A stretch of 64,000 nucleotides of DNA from Intrasporangium oryzae NRRL B-24470 (GCF_000576595.1 NZ_AWSA01000012.1:44726-108725); one strand, 5' to 3'; positions 42,008-52,618 are shown, counted from the first letter of the stretch. Notes: generated by a model not told the origin, from the sequence alone. Program-made: numbers and translations.

Positions 42008-42640
42008 ATGGTCAACCTGACGAGGATCTACACCCGCACCGGCGACGACGGCACGACGGCCCTCGGGGACTTCTCGCGAACGAGCAAGAACGACCCCCGG
42101 CTGAACGCCTACGCCGACACCAACGAGGCCAACGCGGCCATCGGGATCGCCATCGCATGCGGCGAGCTGGGCGACGACCTCCGATCGACGCTGCTCCGCG
42201 TGCAGAACGAGCTCTTCGACGTCGGGGCCGACCTGTCGACGCCGCTCCGCGAGTCCTACGAGTACCCCCCGCTGCGCGTCCAGCAGCCCTGGATCGACGA
42301 CCTCGAGCACGACTGCGACCACTACCTCGAGCAGGTCGAGAAGCTCCGCTCCTTCATCCTGCCGGGCGGCACACCCGGGTCGGCCTACCTCCACCTCGCG
42401 ACGACGATCGTCCGGCGCGCCGAGCGAGCCACGTGGGCCGCGGTCGAGCACCACGGCACCGAGCCGGGCGACCACCGCGGTGCGGGTGGCGTCAACATCC
42501 TGACCGCGCGCTACCTCAACCGGCTGTCGGACCTGCTCTTCATCCTCGCCCGCGTCGCCAACAAGCCGATCGGCGGCGACATCCTCTGGCAGCCGGGCGG
42601 TGGCCGCGTCGAGAAGCCCGAGCGCGCGCACAAGCACTGA
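42008..42640 (+). CDS. pduO: Cob(I)alamin adenosyltransferase (PduO type)
   Basis: 210 aa. It adenosylates cob(I)alamin with ATP to make adenosylcobalamin, the cofactor of the MeaA-type mutase. Motifs: IYTRTGDDGTTALGDFSRTSKNDPRLNAYADTNEANAAIG at the N-terminus (ATP-binding loop) and FILPGGTPGSAYLHLATTIVRRAERATW near residue 120. The active-site RxxE is in RRAERA. It is divergent from murA and ends with an octamer-pair hairpin. ATG start. Confidence 0.94.
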   Translation: MVNLTRIYTRTGDDGTTALGDFSRTSKNDPRLNAYADTNEANAAIGIAIACGELGDDLRSTLLRVQNELFDVGADLSTPLRESYEYPPLRVQQPWIDDLEHDCDHYLEQVEKLRSFILPGGTPGSAYLHLATTIVRRAERATWAAVEHHGTEPGDHRGAGGVNILTARYLNRLSDLLFILARVANKPIGGDILWQPGGGRVEKPERAHKH

Positions 42641-42653
42641 GGGACACCGCCGA

Positions 42654-42714
42654 CGTATGCCGCTGGGCGGGCACCCGGCCCGCCGTGGCCACCGTGCTCG
42701 CCCAGCGGCATACG
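42654..42714. terminator. Octamer-pair hairpin between pduO and DUF2550 gene
   Basis: Perfect 16-bp arms (42654-42669 with 42699-42714) each starting or ending with the CGTATGCC/GGCATACG octamer; the 29-nt loop is itself GC-rich and can pair. It lies between convergent genes and probably terminates both. Confidence 0.8.
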
Positions 42715-42731
42715 GGGGCGTTCGGCCGCCC

Positions 42732-43169
42732 TCAGGCGACGTTGACGTTGTAGCCGGGCGGGGCGGCTTCCTGCCACGAGCGCAGCGCGGTGTAGGCGGG
42801 GCCCTGGAGGGCGAGCTCGAAGGTCTTGGCCCGGTCGGTGCACACGACGCGGTAGGCGTCGGGGAGCACCGCGATCGCCTCGGCGCGCGGGAGCCGGCGG
42901 GGGGCCGTGAGCAGCAGCGACTGGCGCTGCCAGCGATGCTTCGGGCGCAGCGACACGCCCCCGAGCGTGTACCACTCGAGGGCGTGCTCGCCGAAGCGGA
43001 TGAGACCGAGGTGCCACCGGTCGGTCTCGGTCGGGCGCAGTCCACAGAGCGTGAGTGGCAGCCCGTGCGCGATGTAGCGGCGGCGCAGGAACGTCGCCGC
43101 GAGGACGACGACGGCGATGACGAGCAGCGTGCCGATCACGATCTCGAAGCTGGCGAGAGCGGACGGCAC
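42732..43169 (-). CDS. DUF2550 membrane protein
   Basis: 145 aa. One N-terminal transmembrane helix (FEIVIGTLLVIAVVVLAATFLRRRYI) precedes a soluble part with WHLGLIRFGEHALEWYTLGGVSLRPKHRWQRQSLLL and YRVVCTDRAKTFELALQGPAYTALRSWQEAAPPG. In actinobacteria this family almost always follows atpC, as here (10 nt gap). Function unknown. GTG start. Confidence 0.9.
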   Translation of the reverse strand: MPSALASFEIVIGTLLVIAVVVLAATFLRRRYIAHGLPLTLCGLRPTETDRWHLGLIRFGEHALEWYTLGGVSLRPKHRWQRQSLLLTAPRRLPRAEAIAVLPDAYRVVCTDRAKTFELALQGPAYTALRSWQEAAPPGYNVNVA

Positions 43170-43179
43170 GAGCCGGGCC

Positions 43180-43461
43180 TCAGTTGGCCGTGGCCTGCAG
43201 GGACGAGGCGTCGACGTGCTCGGCGACGATCGTCACGACGTTGGAGTCGACCGAGAGGAACCCGCCGTCGACGGTGACCGTCTGGCGCCCGCCGTCGAGG
43301 TCCTCGATCATCACGTCGCCCTCGACGAGGATGCCGAGAAGGGGCGTGTGGCCGGGCAGGATGCCGAGCTCACCGGCGACCGATCGGGCGCGCACGAACT
43401 TGGCCTCGCCCTCCCAGACCTTGCGGTCGGCTGCGACCATCTCAACCTTGAGTGAACTCAC
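43180..43461 (-). CDS. atpC: ATP synthase epsilon subunit, short form
   Basis: 93 aa from GTG at 43461, supported by a GGAGGA site. The N-terminal beta-sandwich is complete: SSLKVEMVAADRKVWEGEAKFVRARSVAGELGILPGHTPLLGILVEG, then TVTVDGGFLSVDSNVVTIVAEHVD. The chain stops just after it, so the C-terminal two-helix domain that inhibits ATP hydrolysis in longer epsilon subunits is missing. It is separated from atpD by more than 2 kb carrying two other genes and so needs its own promoter in 43462-43574. It is followed by the DUF2550 gene. Confidence 0.9.
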   Translation of the reverse strand: MSSLKVEMVAADRKVWEGEAKFVRARSVAGELGILPGHTPLLGILVEGDVMIEDLDGGRQTVTVDGGFLSVDSNVVTIVAEHVDASSLQATAN

Positions 43462-43574
43462 GTGTTCCTCCGGATCGTGGGGGTGTGCTCCGAAGTTTAG
43501 TGCCTCTGGAAGGATGCTCCGTACCCGAGTCGGCCGACGCCGCCTCCCCACCCCCAGACTCCCCAGGAGCATTG

Positions 43575-44012
43575 ATGAGCACTGCTGTGTCCGACGCCCT
43601 TCTCGCAGAGAGCCGCCGTCCTGCCGCGGTGGCCGCGCTGACCGACGTCATCGACGCGGAGGTCGCCGACAAGTCCGGTTTCGGCGGCACCGCCGTCAAG
43701 GTCGGCTACGCCGCGGCCAAGAAGCTCGGCGGTGACTTCGTCGCCAGCGCGACCGACCGCCTCCTCCCCCAGTTCGCCGTCGCGCTCGACCCGTTCTGGG
43801 AGACCAAGGGCGACCAGCCGTTCGGCGCGCACCTGGCCAGCCGCGCCGACGAGGCCGCCGACGCGCTCCTCGCCGTGACGGACGCGAAGGCCGCCAACAC
43901 CGCGCACCGGGCCGCCACGAAGGTCTACGACTCGCTGCGCGGCGCGGCCAAGGACAACGTCATCGCCGCACTGCCGCGCCTCGGCGCTGCGGTGGAGGGC
44001 CTCGTCGCCTGA
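43575..44012 (+). CDS. Conserved actinobacterial protein (DUF6918-like)
   Basis: 145 aa. The pattern RRPAAVAALTDVIDAEVADKSGFGGTAVKVGYAAAKKLGGDFVASATDRLLPQFAVALDPFWE, then SRADEAADALLAVTDAKAANTAHRAATKVYDSLRGAAKDNVIAALPRLGA is helical and Ala-rich, and I believe it matches DUF6918; the function is unknown. The ATG at 43575 has AGGAG upstream; the frame extends further upstream but without conserved sequence. Together with ndh it sits between atpC and atpD, on the opposite strand from the ATP synthase genes. Confidence 0.65.
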   Translation: MSTAVSDALLAESRRPAAVAALTDVIDAEVADKSGFGGTAVKVGYAAAKKLGGDFVASATDRLLPQFAVALDPFWETKGDQPFGAHLASRADEAADALLAVTDAKAANTAHRAATKVYDSLRGAAKDNVIAALPRLGAAVEGLVA

Positions 44013-44024
44013 CGAGCACCCCGA

Positions 44025-44076
44025 CGTATGCCGCTGGGCGGGCACCCGATCGTGGGGGCCCGCCCAGCGGCATACG
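44025..44076. terminator. Octamer-pair hairpin between the DUF6918-like gene and ndh
   Basis: Perfect 19-bp arms (44025-44043 with 44058-44076, 14-nt loop), starting with CGTATGCCGC and ending with GCGGCATACG, between convergent genes. Probably a bidirectional terminator. Confidence 0.8.
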
Positions 44077-44088
44077 GGAGTGGAGGCG

Positions 44089-45474
44089 TCAGTCCGAGGC
44101 GACGCGTGGTTCGCGGTCCTTGGCCAGCCGCGGCAGCTCGGGCTTGAAGTCGGCGCCGAGGTCCTGGATCGCCGTCCGCGCGAAGACCTGCTGCTGCGTC
44201 ACGACGCGCTCGGCCCGGCCCCGGCCGAGGAAGCTGATCGCCCAGTGGAGCAGCGTCGTCACGCGGTGCTTGAACCCGATGATGTAGACGAGGTGGACCG
44301 CGAGCCACATGACCCAGGCGATGAACCCGCTGAACTGGGCCTTGCCCACCGAGGCGACGGCCGAGAAGCGGGAGATCGTCGCCATCGATCCCTTGTCGAA
44401 GTACTCGAACGGACCCTTGGGCGGCTTGCCCTCGAGGCGCCTGCGGATCTGGTCCGCGGCGTAGCGGCCACCCTGGATCGCGACCTGCGCGACCCCCGGC
44501 AGGCCCTTGAGCGCCATCATGTCGCCGACGACGAACACCTCGGGGTGGCCGGGCAGGGTCAGGTCGTCCTGGACCTCGACCCGGCCGGCGCGGTCGATGC
44601 CGGCGCCCGACTGTTCGGCGAGCTGGCGGCCGAGCGGTGACGCGCTGACGCCGGCCGCCCACACCTTGCAGACCGACTCGATCCGCTCGCGGGTGCCGTC
44701 GCCGAGCTCGACGTCGATGCCGGTCGAGTCGACGCCGACCACCTTCGCCCCGAGCCGGACCTCGACGCCCATCGTGTCGAGGCGCCGCTCCGCGCGGTCG
44801 CCGAGCTTCTCGCCGAACGAGCCGAGCACCTGGGGTGCGGCGTCGAGCAGGACGACGCGGGCCTTCGCCGGGTCGATCCGGCGGAAGTCGCGGCGCAGCG
44901 TGCGGTGCGCGAGCTCCGCGATCTGACCGGCCATCTCCACGCCGGTGGGACCCGCACCGACGACGACGAACGTCATGAGGCGCTCGATCTCGGCCGGGGT
45001 CGAGGCGAGCTCGGCGAGCTCGAACGATCCGAAGATCCGGCCACGCAGCTCGAGCGCGTCGTCGATCGACTTCATGCCCGGCGCATGGCGGGCGAACTCG
45101 TCGTTGCCGAAGTACGACTGGCCCGCGCCCGCGGCGACGATGAGCGAGTCGTACGGCGTGACGGTCTCGCGGCCGACGGCGGAGTGGGTCACCGTCCGCG
45201 CCTCGAGGTCGATGCGCTGCACGTCGCCGAGGAGCACCTTGGCGTTGTCCTGCCGGTGGAGGACCTCGCGCGTCGCCGGCGCGATCTCGCCCTCGGACAG
45301 GATGCCCGTCGCGACCTGGTAGAGGAGCGGCTGGAAGAGGTGGTGGGTCGTGCGGGCGATGAGCGTCACGTCGACGTCGGCCTTCTTCAGGCGCTGCGTG
45401 CTGAAGAGGCCGCCGAAGCCGGATCCGATGACGACGACCCGGTGGCGTGCGCTGGACTGGCTGGACGATGTCAC
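44089..45474 (-). CDS. ndh: Type II NADH dehydrogenase (NDH-2)
   Basis: 461 aa. Non-proton-pumping NADH:quinone oxidoreductase on the inner face of the membrane. FAD motif VVVIGSGFGGLFSTQRL, THHLFQPLLYQVATGILSEGEIAPATREVL, NADH motif MTFVVVGAGPTGVEMAGQIAEL, C-terminal FAD contact VFVVGDMMALKGLPGVAQVAIQGG and a C-terminal membrane-binding part (FSGFIAWVMWLAVHLVYIIGFKHR) are all present. GTG with an AAGGAG ribosome site. It lies inside the region that separates atpD from atpC. A possible TTGACT -35 element is seen upstream on the minus strand near 45524-45530. Confidence 0.93.
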   Translation of the reverse strand: MTSSSQSSARHRVVVIGSGFGGLFSTQRLKKADVDVTLIARTTHHLFQPLLYQVATGILSEGEIAPATREVLHRQDNAKVLLGDVQRIDLEARTVTHSAVGRETVTPYDSLIVAAGAGQSYFGNDEFARHAPGMKSIDDALELRGRIFGSFELAELASTPAEIERLMTFVVVGAGPTGVEMAGQIAELAHRTLRRDFRRIDPAKARVVLLDAAPQVLGSFGEKLGDRAERRLDTMGVEVRLGAKVVGVDSTGIDVELGDGTRERIESVCKVWAAGVSASPLGRQLAEQSGAGIDRAGRVEVQDDLTLPGHPEVFVVGDMMALKGLPGVAQVAIQGGRYAADQIRRRLEGKPPKGPFEYFDKGSMATISRFSAVASVGKAQFSGFIAWVMWLAVHLVYIIGFKHRVTTLLHWAISFLGRGRAERVVTQQQVFARTAIQDLGADFKPELPRLAKDREPRVASD

Positions 45475-45592
45475 GATGCTCCTTGTCGAACTCTGGGACC
45501 TTCGGTGGCGTCGGTCCGCATCCCAGTCAACACCGGGCTGGCACCTGCCATGCCCGGCGAGTTGGTCCGCGAGACGGCCCGGGGAAACGCAC

Positions 45593-45624
45593 AGCGCCGA
45601 TGTCCCGTGCGGGACACCGGCGCT
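45593..45624. terminator. Hairpin downstream of atpD
   Basis: 15-bp arms (45593-45607 with 45610-45624) with one mismatch and a 2-nt loop; the centre is TGTCCCGTGCGGGACA. It lies 73 nt after the atpD stop codon and 120 nt before ndh. It could equally be an operator for ndh. Confidence 0.6.
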
Positions 45625-45630
45625 GGCATG

Positions 45631-45675
45631 GTGCTGGTCGTGCTGGTCGTGCTGGTCGAGCTGGTCGAGCTGGTC
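45631..45675. repeat. Five tandem 9-bp units downstream of atpD
   Basis: Three copies of gtgctggtc and two of gagctggtc in a row, 22 nt after the atpD stop codon and next to the hairpin at 45593-45624. Non-coding in the gene direction; nature unknown. Confidence 0.75.
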
Positions 45676-45696
45676 GTGCAGGCGTGCTGGTGGGAC

Positions 45697-47184
<1,488 letters not shown>

Positions 47185-48120
47185 TTACTTCGTTGCGTCG
47201 GCGAGGGCGTCTGCGCCGCCCACGATTTCGCTGATCTCTTGGGTGATGCCGGCCTGGCGGGCCTGGTTGGCGAGGCGCTCGTACTTCTTGATGAGCTCGC
47301 CGGCGTTGTCGGTCGCCGACTTCATCGCGCGCTGGCGGGCGGCCAGCTCGGACGCGGCCGAGCTGAGCAGCGCGGTGAAGATGCGGTTGCGCACGTACTT
47401 CGGCAGCAGCAGGTCGAGGACCTCGGCCGCGTTGGGCTCGAAGGAGTACTCCGGGGGGATCTCGCCCTCGCCGTACGTGTTGACGGACAGGTCGAGGTCG
47501 TCCTCGCCCGCGTCCTCGGCCTCGACGACCTCGAGGGGCAGCAGGCGCAGCACGTGGGGGTCCTGGCGGACCATCGAACGGAAGCGGGTGTAGACGATGT
47601 GGATCTCGTCGTTGCCGCCCTCCTCGGTGTCCTTGAGGAAGTCCGCGGTGATCCGGTCGGAGATCTCCTTGGCGTTGGCGAACGTCGGCGCGTCGGAGAA
47701 GCCGGTCCACTCGGCGGCGTAGGGCCGCTTGCGGAACTTGTAGTAGCTGACGGCCTTGCGTCCGACGAGGTAGGGAACGACTTCCTTGCCCTCGGCGGTG
47801 AGCCGCGAGATCAGCTCGGCGCTCTCCTTGATCGCCGACACCGAGTAGGCGCCGGCCAGACCACGGTCCGCGGTGATGATGACGACGCCGGCCCGCGTGG
47901 CGGTCTCCTTCGCCGTCGTCAGGGGGTGGTCCTCGTTGGTGTTCGTGGCCACTGCGGAGACGGCGCGGGTCAGCGCGATCGTGTACGGCATCGCCTCGGT
48001 CGCCTTCTGGCGAGCCTTGACGACGCGTGCGGCCGCGATCAGCTCCATCGCGTTCGTGATCTTCTTGATGGAGTTGACGGACTTGATGCGCTGGCGGTAG
48101 ATCCGCATCTGCGCTCCCAT
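47185..48120 (-). CDS. atpG: ATP synthase F1 gamma subunit
   Basis: 311 aa. The central rotor shaft: N-terminal coiled-coil [40 protein letters not shown] and C-terminal helix [63 protein letters not shown] are typical. The middle includes a longer acidic loop ([19 protein letters not shown]), common in actinobacteria. It is separated from atpA by 130 nt that contain a strong hairpin. Confidence 0.96.
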   Translation of the reverse strand: MGAQMRIYRQRIKSVNSIKKITNAMELIAAARVVKARQKATEAMPYTIALTRAVSAVATNTNEDHPLTTAKETATRAGVVIITADRGLAGAYSVSAIKESAELISRLTAEGKEVVPYLVGRKAVSYYKFRKRPYAAEWTGFSDAPTFANAKEISDRITADFLKDTEEGGNDEIHIVYTRFRSMVRQDPHVLRLLPLEVVEAEDAGEDDLDLSVNTYGEGEIPPEYSFEPNAAEVLDLLLPKYVRNRIFTALLSSAASELAARQRAMKSATDNAGELIKKYERLANQARQAGITQEISEIVGGADALADATK

Positions 48121-48188
48121 GTGCTCCGCCTCTCTTGGTCTCGGTGTGCTGCTGGGTCGTTACGTTCGGGGTGGGCGCGAGGCCCTGT

Positions 48189-48244
48189 CCCGTATGCCGC
48201 CGGGCGGGCTCACGCTCTCGCGTCCGCGCCCAGCGGCATACGGG
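48189..48244. repeat. Octamer-pair hairpin inside the atp operon (atpA-atpG gap)
   Basis: 18-bp arms (48189-48206 with 48227-48244) with one mismatch, built from CGTATGCCGC and GCGGCATACG, in the gap between two genes that must both be expressed. It may set the atpA:atpG ratio by partial termination or by protecting mRNA ends. Confidence 0.75.
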
Positions 48245-48250
48245 GGTGGA

Positions 48251-49882
48251 TCACTTCTGCTTGACGATCTTCGCCTGGGTGATCTGGTCCTCGGCGATCT
48301 CGTCGAACTCCTCGTGGCCGGCCTCGAGGCCCTCGCGGCCGGTGCCGCGGAAGGTGAACTTGACCTCGTCGACGACCTTGGCGAGAGCGGCCTCGGTGTC
48401 CTCGTCGAGCTTGAGCGTCTCGCGGATCGTCTGGAGGATCGAGCCGTCGCGACGAAGGGTCTCGAGGAGCTCCTTCTCGAAGCCACGGACGTCCTCGACG
48501 GCGACGTCGTCGAGCCTGCCGGTCGTGCCGGTCCAGATCGAGACGACCTGCTCCTCGACGGGGTACGGCGAGCTCTGCGGCTGCTTGAGCAGCTCGACGA
48601 GACGGGCACCGCGGGCGAGCTGGGCGCGCGAGGCCGGGTCGAGGTCGGAGGCGAACATGGCGAACGCCTCCATGGCGCGGAACTGCGCGAGGTCGAGCTT
48701 GAGTCGACCGGCGACCGACTTCATCGCCTTGATCTGCGCGGCGCCACCGACTCGGGAGACCGAGACACCCACGTCGATTGCCGGACGCACGTTGGCGTTG
48801 AAGAGGTCGGCCTGGAGGTAGATCTGGCCGTCGGTGATCGAGATGACGTTGGTCGGGATGTACGCCGAGACGTCGCCGGCCTTCGTCTCGATGATCGGCA
48901 GACCCGTCATCGAGCCGTGGCCGAGGTCGTCGGACAGCTTGGCGCAACGCTCGAGGAGCCGCGAGTGCAGGTAGAAGACGTCACCGGGGTAGGCCTCGCG
49001 GCCCGGCGGACGACGCAGGAGGAGCGACACGGCGCGGTAGGCCTCGGCCTGCTTGGACAGGTCGTCGAAGACGATGAGGACGTGCTTGCCCTGGTACATC
49101 CAGTGCTGGCCGATGGCCGAGCCGGTGTAGGGGGCGAGGTACTTGAAGCCGGCCGAGTCGGACGCGGGGGACGCGACGATCGTGGTGTACTCGAGCGCGC
49201 CGGCCTCCTCGAGGGTGCCGCGGACCGACGCGATCGTCGAGCCCTTCTGGCCGATGGCGACGTAGATGCAGCGGACCTGGGCGTCGGGGTCGCCGGACTC
49301 CCAGTTGCGCTTCTGGTTGATGATCGTGTCGATCGCGACCGTGGTCTTGCCGGTCTGGCGGTCGCCGATGATCAGCTGGCGCTGGCCGCGGCCGATCGGC
49401 GTCATCGCGTCGATCGACTTGATGCCGGTCTGGAGCGGCTCGTGCACCGACTTGCGCTGGACGACCGTCGGGGCCTGGAGCTCGAGGGCACGGCGGGTCT
49501 CCGCCTTGATCTCGCCGAGGCCGTCGATCGGGTTGCCGAGCGGGTCGATGACGCGGCCGAGGAAGTCGTCGCCGACCGGGACGGAGAGGACCTCGCCCGT
49601 GCGCTTGACGGCCTGGCCCTCCTCGATGCCCGCGAAGTCACCGAGGACGACGACGCCGATCTCGTGGACGTCGAGGTTGAGCGCGAGGCCGAGCGTGCCG
49701 TCCTCGAACTGCAGCAGCTCGTTGGTCATGGCCGAGGGCAGACCCTCGACGTGAGCGATTCCGTCACCGGCGTCGGTGACGCGGCCGACCTCTTCGCGGG
49801 AGGCCGCGCCGGGCTCGTAGGACTGGACGAACGAGTCCAGTGCGTCCCGGATCTCCTCCGGACGGATCGAAAGCTCCGTCAT
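48251..49882 (-). CDS. atpA: ATP synthase F1 alpha subunit
   Basis: 543 aa. The non-catalytic nucleotide-binding subunit: [18 protein letters not shown] (Walker A), [15 protein letters not shown] (Walker B), and [25 protein letters not shown]-terminal region [23 protein letters not shown] is the segment that contacts the delta subunit. The C-terminal tail after about residue 510 is long and acidic, as in other actinobacteria. ATG with GAGGAGAAG upstream. Confidence 0.97.
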   Translation of the reverse strand: MTELSIRPEEIRDALDSFVQSYEPGAASREEVGRVTDAGDGIAHVEGLPSAMTNELLQFEDGTLGLALNLDVHEIGVVVLGDFAGIEEGQAVKRTGEVLSVPVGDDFLGRVIDPLGNPIDGLGEIKAETRRALELQAPTVVQRKSVHEPLQTGIKSIDAMTPIGRGQRQLIIGDRQTGKTTVAIDTIINQKRNWESGDPDAQVRCIYVAIGQKGSTIASVRGTLEEAGALEYTTIVASPASDSAGFKYLAPYTGSAIGQHWMYQGKHVLIVFDDLSKQAEAYRAVSLLLRRPPGREAYPGDVFYLHSRLLERCAKLSDDLGHGSMTGLPIIETKAGDVSAYIPTNVISITDGQIYLQADLFNANVRPAIDVGVSVSRVGGAAQIKAMKSVAGRLKLDLAQFRAMEAFAMFASDLDPASRAQLARGARLVELLKQPQSSPYPVEEQVVSIWTGTTGRLDDVAVEDVRGFEKELLETLRRDGSILQTIRETLKLDEDTEAALAKVVDEVKFTFRGTGREGLEAGHEEFDEIAEDQITQAKIVKQK

Positions 49883-49954
49883 GTCAGATCTTCTCCTCGG
49901 TTTCGACCCGCCTGCGCGAGTCGGTGGTGTTCAAAGCTGGTGGTGTTCGAGGGC

Positions 49955-50767
49955 TCAGGCGCCCATGGCCCGGCGTGCGCCGTCGAGCTTGCGGATGACG
50001 GTCCCGTCGATGAGCTCGTCACCGATCTCGACCTTGACTCCGCCGAGGACCCGAGGGTCGACGACGGTGTTGACGTGGACCTTGCCGCCGTAGATCGACG
50101 ACAGCCCGGCCGCGAGGCGGTCGCGCTCCTCGTCGCTCAGCGGGACGGCCGACGTGACCGTGGCGGTCTGCTGGTCGCGCCGCGTGGAGGCAATGTCGAG
50201 GAAGTGCCCGATCGTGTGGTCGAAGCGACGGCCTCGGGGGGCCGTGACGGCCTGACGAACGAGCAGGAGCGTCTCGTCGGCGACCTTGCCGGTCAGGAGC
50301 GAGTCGACGAGGGCACTGCGCTTGTCGGCCGGCACGCTCTCGTCGGTCAACGCCGCGCGCAGGCCGGCGTCGGCTGCGACGATCCGCTCGAACCGGAAGA
50401 GCTGGTCCTCGACGGTGTCGGCCCGGTCGCCCTCCTCGGCGGAGGCGATGACGGACTCGACGGCATACGACTCGATGGTGTCGGAGAGGTCACGCTCCGA
50501 GCTCCACCGCTGGCCGAAGACACCCTTGAGCACGGCCAGCGCCTCGGCGCTCACCTTGCCCCCGAAGAGGCGCTCTGCGAGGGCCGCCTTGTCTGCGCCC
50601 TCGCGGGACGCATCGGCGACGGCCCGTCGCAGGGTGGCGTTGCCGTCGAGGACGGCGACGACAGCGAGGAGCTCCCCGGCCAACCGCGAGCGGTCGGCAC
50701 CGGCTGCGAGGGCGCCGGTGAACGCGTCGCGGCTCGCCGCCGCTGCTGCGCGCGAGGATCCCTGCAT
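49955..50767 (-). CDS. atpH: ATP synthase F1 delta subunit
   Basis: 270 aa, the long form typical of actinobacteria. The peripheral stalk subunit that joins F1 to b. N-terminal helical domain (SRDAFTGALAAGADRSRLAGELLAVVAVLDGNATLRRAVADASREGADKAALAERLF) and the C-terminal OSCP domain, ending in ERDRLAAGLSSIYGGKVHVNTVVDPRVLGGVKVEIGDELIDGTVIRKLDGARR, are complete. Its ATG overlaps the atpF stop codon by one base. Confidence 0.95.
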   Translation of the reverse strand: MQGSSRAAAAASRDAFTGALAAGADRSRLAGELLAVVAVLDGNATLRRAVADASREGADKAALAERLFGGKVSAEALAVLKGVFGQRWSSERDLSDTIESYAVESVIASAEEGDRADTVEDQLFRFERIVAADAGLRAALTDESVPADKRSALVDSLLTGKVADETLLLVRQAVTAPRGRRFDHTIGHFLDIASTRRDQQTATVTSAVPLSDEERDRLAAGLSSIYGGKVHVNTVVDPRVLGGVKVEIGDELIDGTVIRKLDGARRAMGA

Positions 50768-51366
50768 CAGGCGTCACCCTCGCTGGACGTCGGCGTGCCG
50801 ACCTTCTCGCGGACGACGTCTCCGGACTCGAGCTCGGCGAGGAAGCGCTCGACGATGCCCTTCTGGCGGGTCTCCTCGTGGAGCGACTCACCGACGATGC
50901 GGCTCGCGAGGTCGGTCGAGATCCGACCCACGTCGTTGCGCAGCGAGACGACGGCCTGCTGGCGCTCCGCCTCGATCTGCTTGTGGGCCGTCTCGGTGAT
51001 CCGAGCCGCCTCGGCCGCCGCCTGCTCACGCATCTCGGCGATGATCTGCGCGCCCTGGGCCTTGGCGTCCTCACGGATGCGCGAGGCCTCGGCGCGGGCG
51101 TCGACGAGCTGCGCCTGGTACTGCTCGAGCGCGGCCTGCGCCTGGGCCTGGGCCTCCACGGCCTTGTTCATGCCGCCCTCGATGGCCGCGGTGCGCTCGG
51201 CGTAGATCTGCTCCAGACGCGGCACGACCATCTTGGCCACGATGTAGTAGAGGATCGCGAAGCACGCGAGCCCGAAGAAGAACTCCAACGGGTGCGGGAT
51301 GATCGGCGCCGCGGTGGCCCAGAAGCCCCCCTCGCCGCCTTCGGCGGTCACGGTCACTGCTTGCAT
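50767..51366 (-). CDS. atpF: ATP synthase Fo b subunit
   Basis: 199 aa. A membrane helix near the N-terminus (HPLEFFFGLACFAILYYIVAKMVVPRLEQIYAERTAAIEGGMNKA) is followed by a long coiled coil rich in Ala, Glu, Gln and Arg that forms the peripheral stalk. Translational overlap (TGATG) with atpH. ATG start 51 nt before the atpE stop. Confidence 0.95.
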   Translation of the reverse strand: MQAVTVTAEGGEGGFWATAAPIIPHPLEFFFGLACFAILYYIVAKMVVPRLEQIYAERTAAIEGGMNKAVEAQAQAQAALEQYQAQLVDARAEASRIREDAKAQGAQIIAEMREQAAAEAARITETAHKQIEAERQQAVVSLRNDVGRISTDLASRIVGESLHEETRQKGIVERFLAELESGDVVREKVGTPTSSEGDA

Positions 51367-51417
51367 GCGGTTCTCCTGAACGAGATGCGAAAAGTGCGTC
51401 GGCTGCCCGGAAGGGCG

Positions 51418-51714
<297 letters not shown>

Positions 51715-52500
51715 TCAGTGCTCGTCGGCGACGGCGCCGGCGATGTAGAGGGCGGCGAGGAGGGTGAAGACGTAGGCCTGGAGGAACTCGACCAGCAGCT
51801 CGAAGAGCGTCATGACGAACGCGAAGATCCAGGTGACGCCGCCGGCGATCACGAGGACGCCGCCCGAGGTCAGCATGTACCAGCCGCCCGTGATGAACAG
51901 GACGATGAGGATGTGGCCGGCGAACATGTTGCCGAAGAGTCGCAGGGCGAGCGTGACGGGCCGGGTGAAGAGGTCGGTGATGAGCTCGAGGAAGAAGATG
52001 AAGGGGACCATGGCCTTGGGCAGGCCCGAGGGGACGAGCGACTTCCAGTACCCGATGAACCCGTGCTTCTTCATGCCGACGACGTGGAAGACGACCCAGA
52101 CGATGAGCGACAGGGCGATCGGGAAGCCGATCCGGCTCATCGTCGGGAAGCTCATCGGCGGGATGACGCCGAAGAAGTTGTTGGTCAGGATGACGACGAA
52201 GAGGGTGAAGAGCAGCGGCACGAAGCGCATGAACTCACGGCTGCCGATGAGGTCCTTGGCGATGCCGTTGCGGACGATGCCGTAGATCGCCTCGGTGCCC
52301 ATCTGCCCGCGACCGGGCAGGACCGCCTTCTTGCGCGTCGTGGCGAGCAGCCACCAGGCGACCAGGATGACCGACAGCGCCATGAGCAGCATCGGCCGGG
52401 TGATCGCAAGGGGTCCGTCCGTGCCGAAGAGCGGCTGCCAGAACTCCTCGATGCCTGGCGGCGTGTAGTCCGCCGGGGCGACGGTGGCCACGATGCTCAC
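51715..52500 (-). CDS. atpB: ATP synthase Fo a subunit
   Basis: 261 aa with about six membrane helices. The proton half-channel arginine is in RPVTLALRLFGNMFAGHILIVLF; the N-terminal YTPPGIEEFWQPLFGT and the C-terminal LFELLVEFLQAYVFTLLAALYIAGAVADEH are typical. GTG start at 52500 after a GAAGGAG site. Confidence 0.95.
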   Translation of the reverse strand: MSIVATVAPADYTPPGIEEFWQPLFGTDGPLAITRPMLLMALSVILVAWWLLATTRKKAVLPGRGQMGTEAIYGIVRNGIAKDLIGSREFMRFVPLLFTLFVVILTNNFFGVIPPMSFPTMSRIGFPIALSLIVWVVFHVVGMKKHGFIGYWKSLVPSGLPKAMVPFIFFLELITDLFTRPVTLALRLFGNMFAGHILIVLFITGGWYMLTSGGVLVIAGGVTWIFAFVMTLFELLVEFLQAYVFTLLAALYIAGAVADEH

Positions 52501-52618
52501 AGAAAACTCCTTCGAATGCGCGGGGCACTACGGCTGATGATGGGCCGCGACGCGCGTGGAGCGCTCTCGGCGGACCCGAAGATCGATGTGCTAGGGGTGC
52601 GGTCCGGTGCCACCCAGT

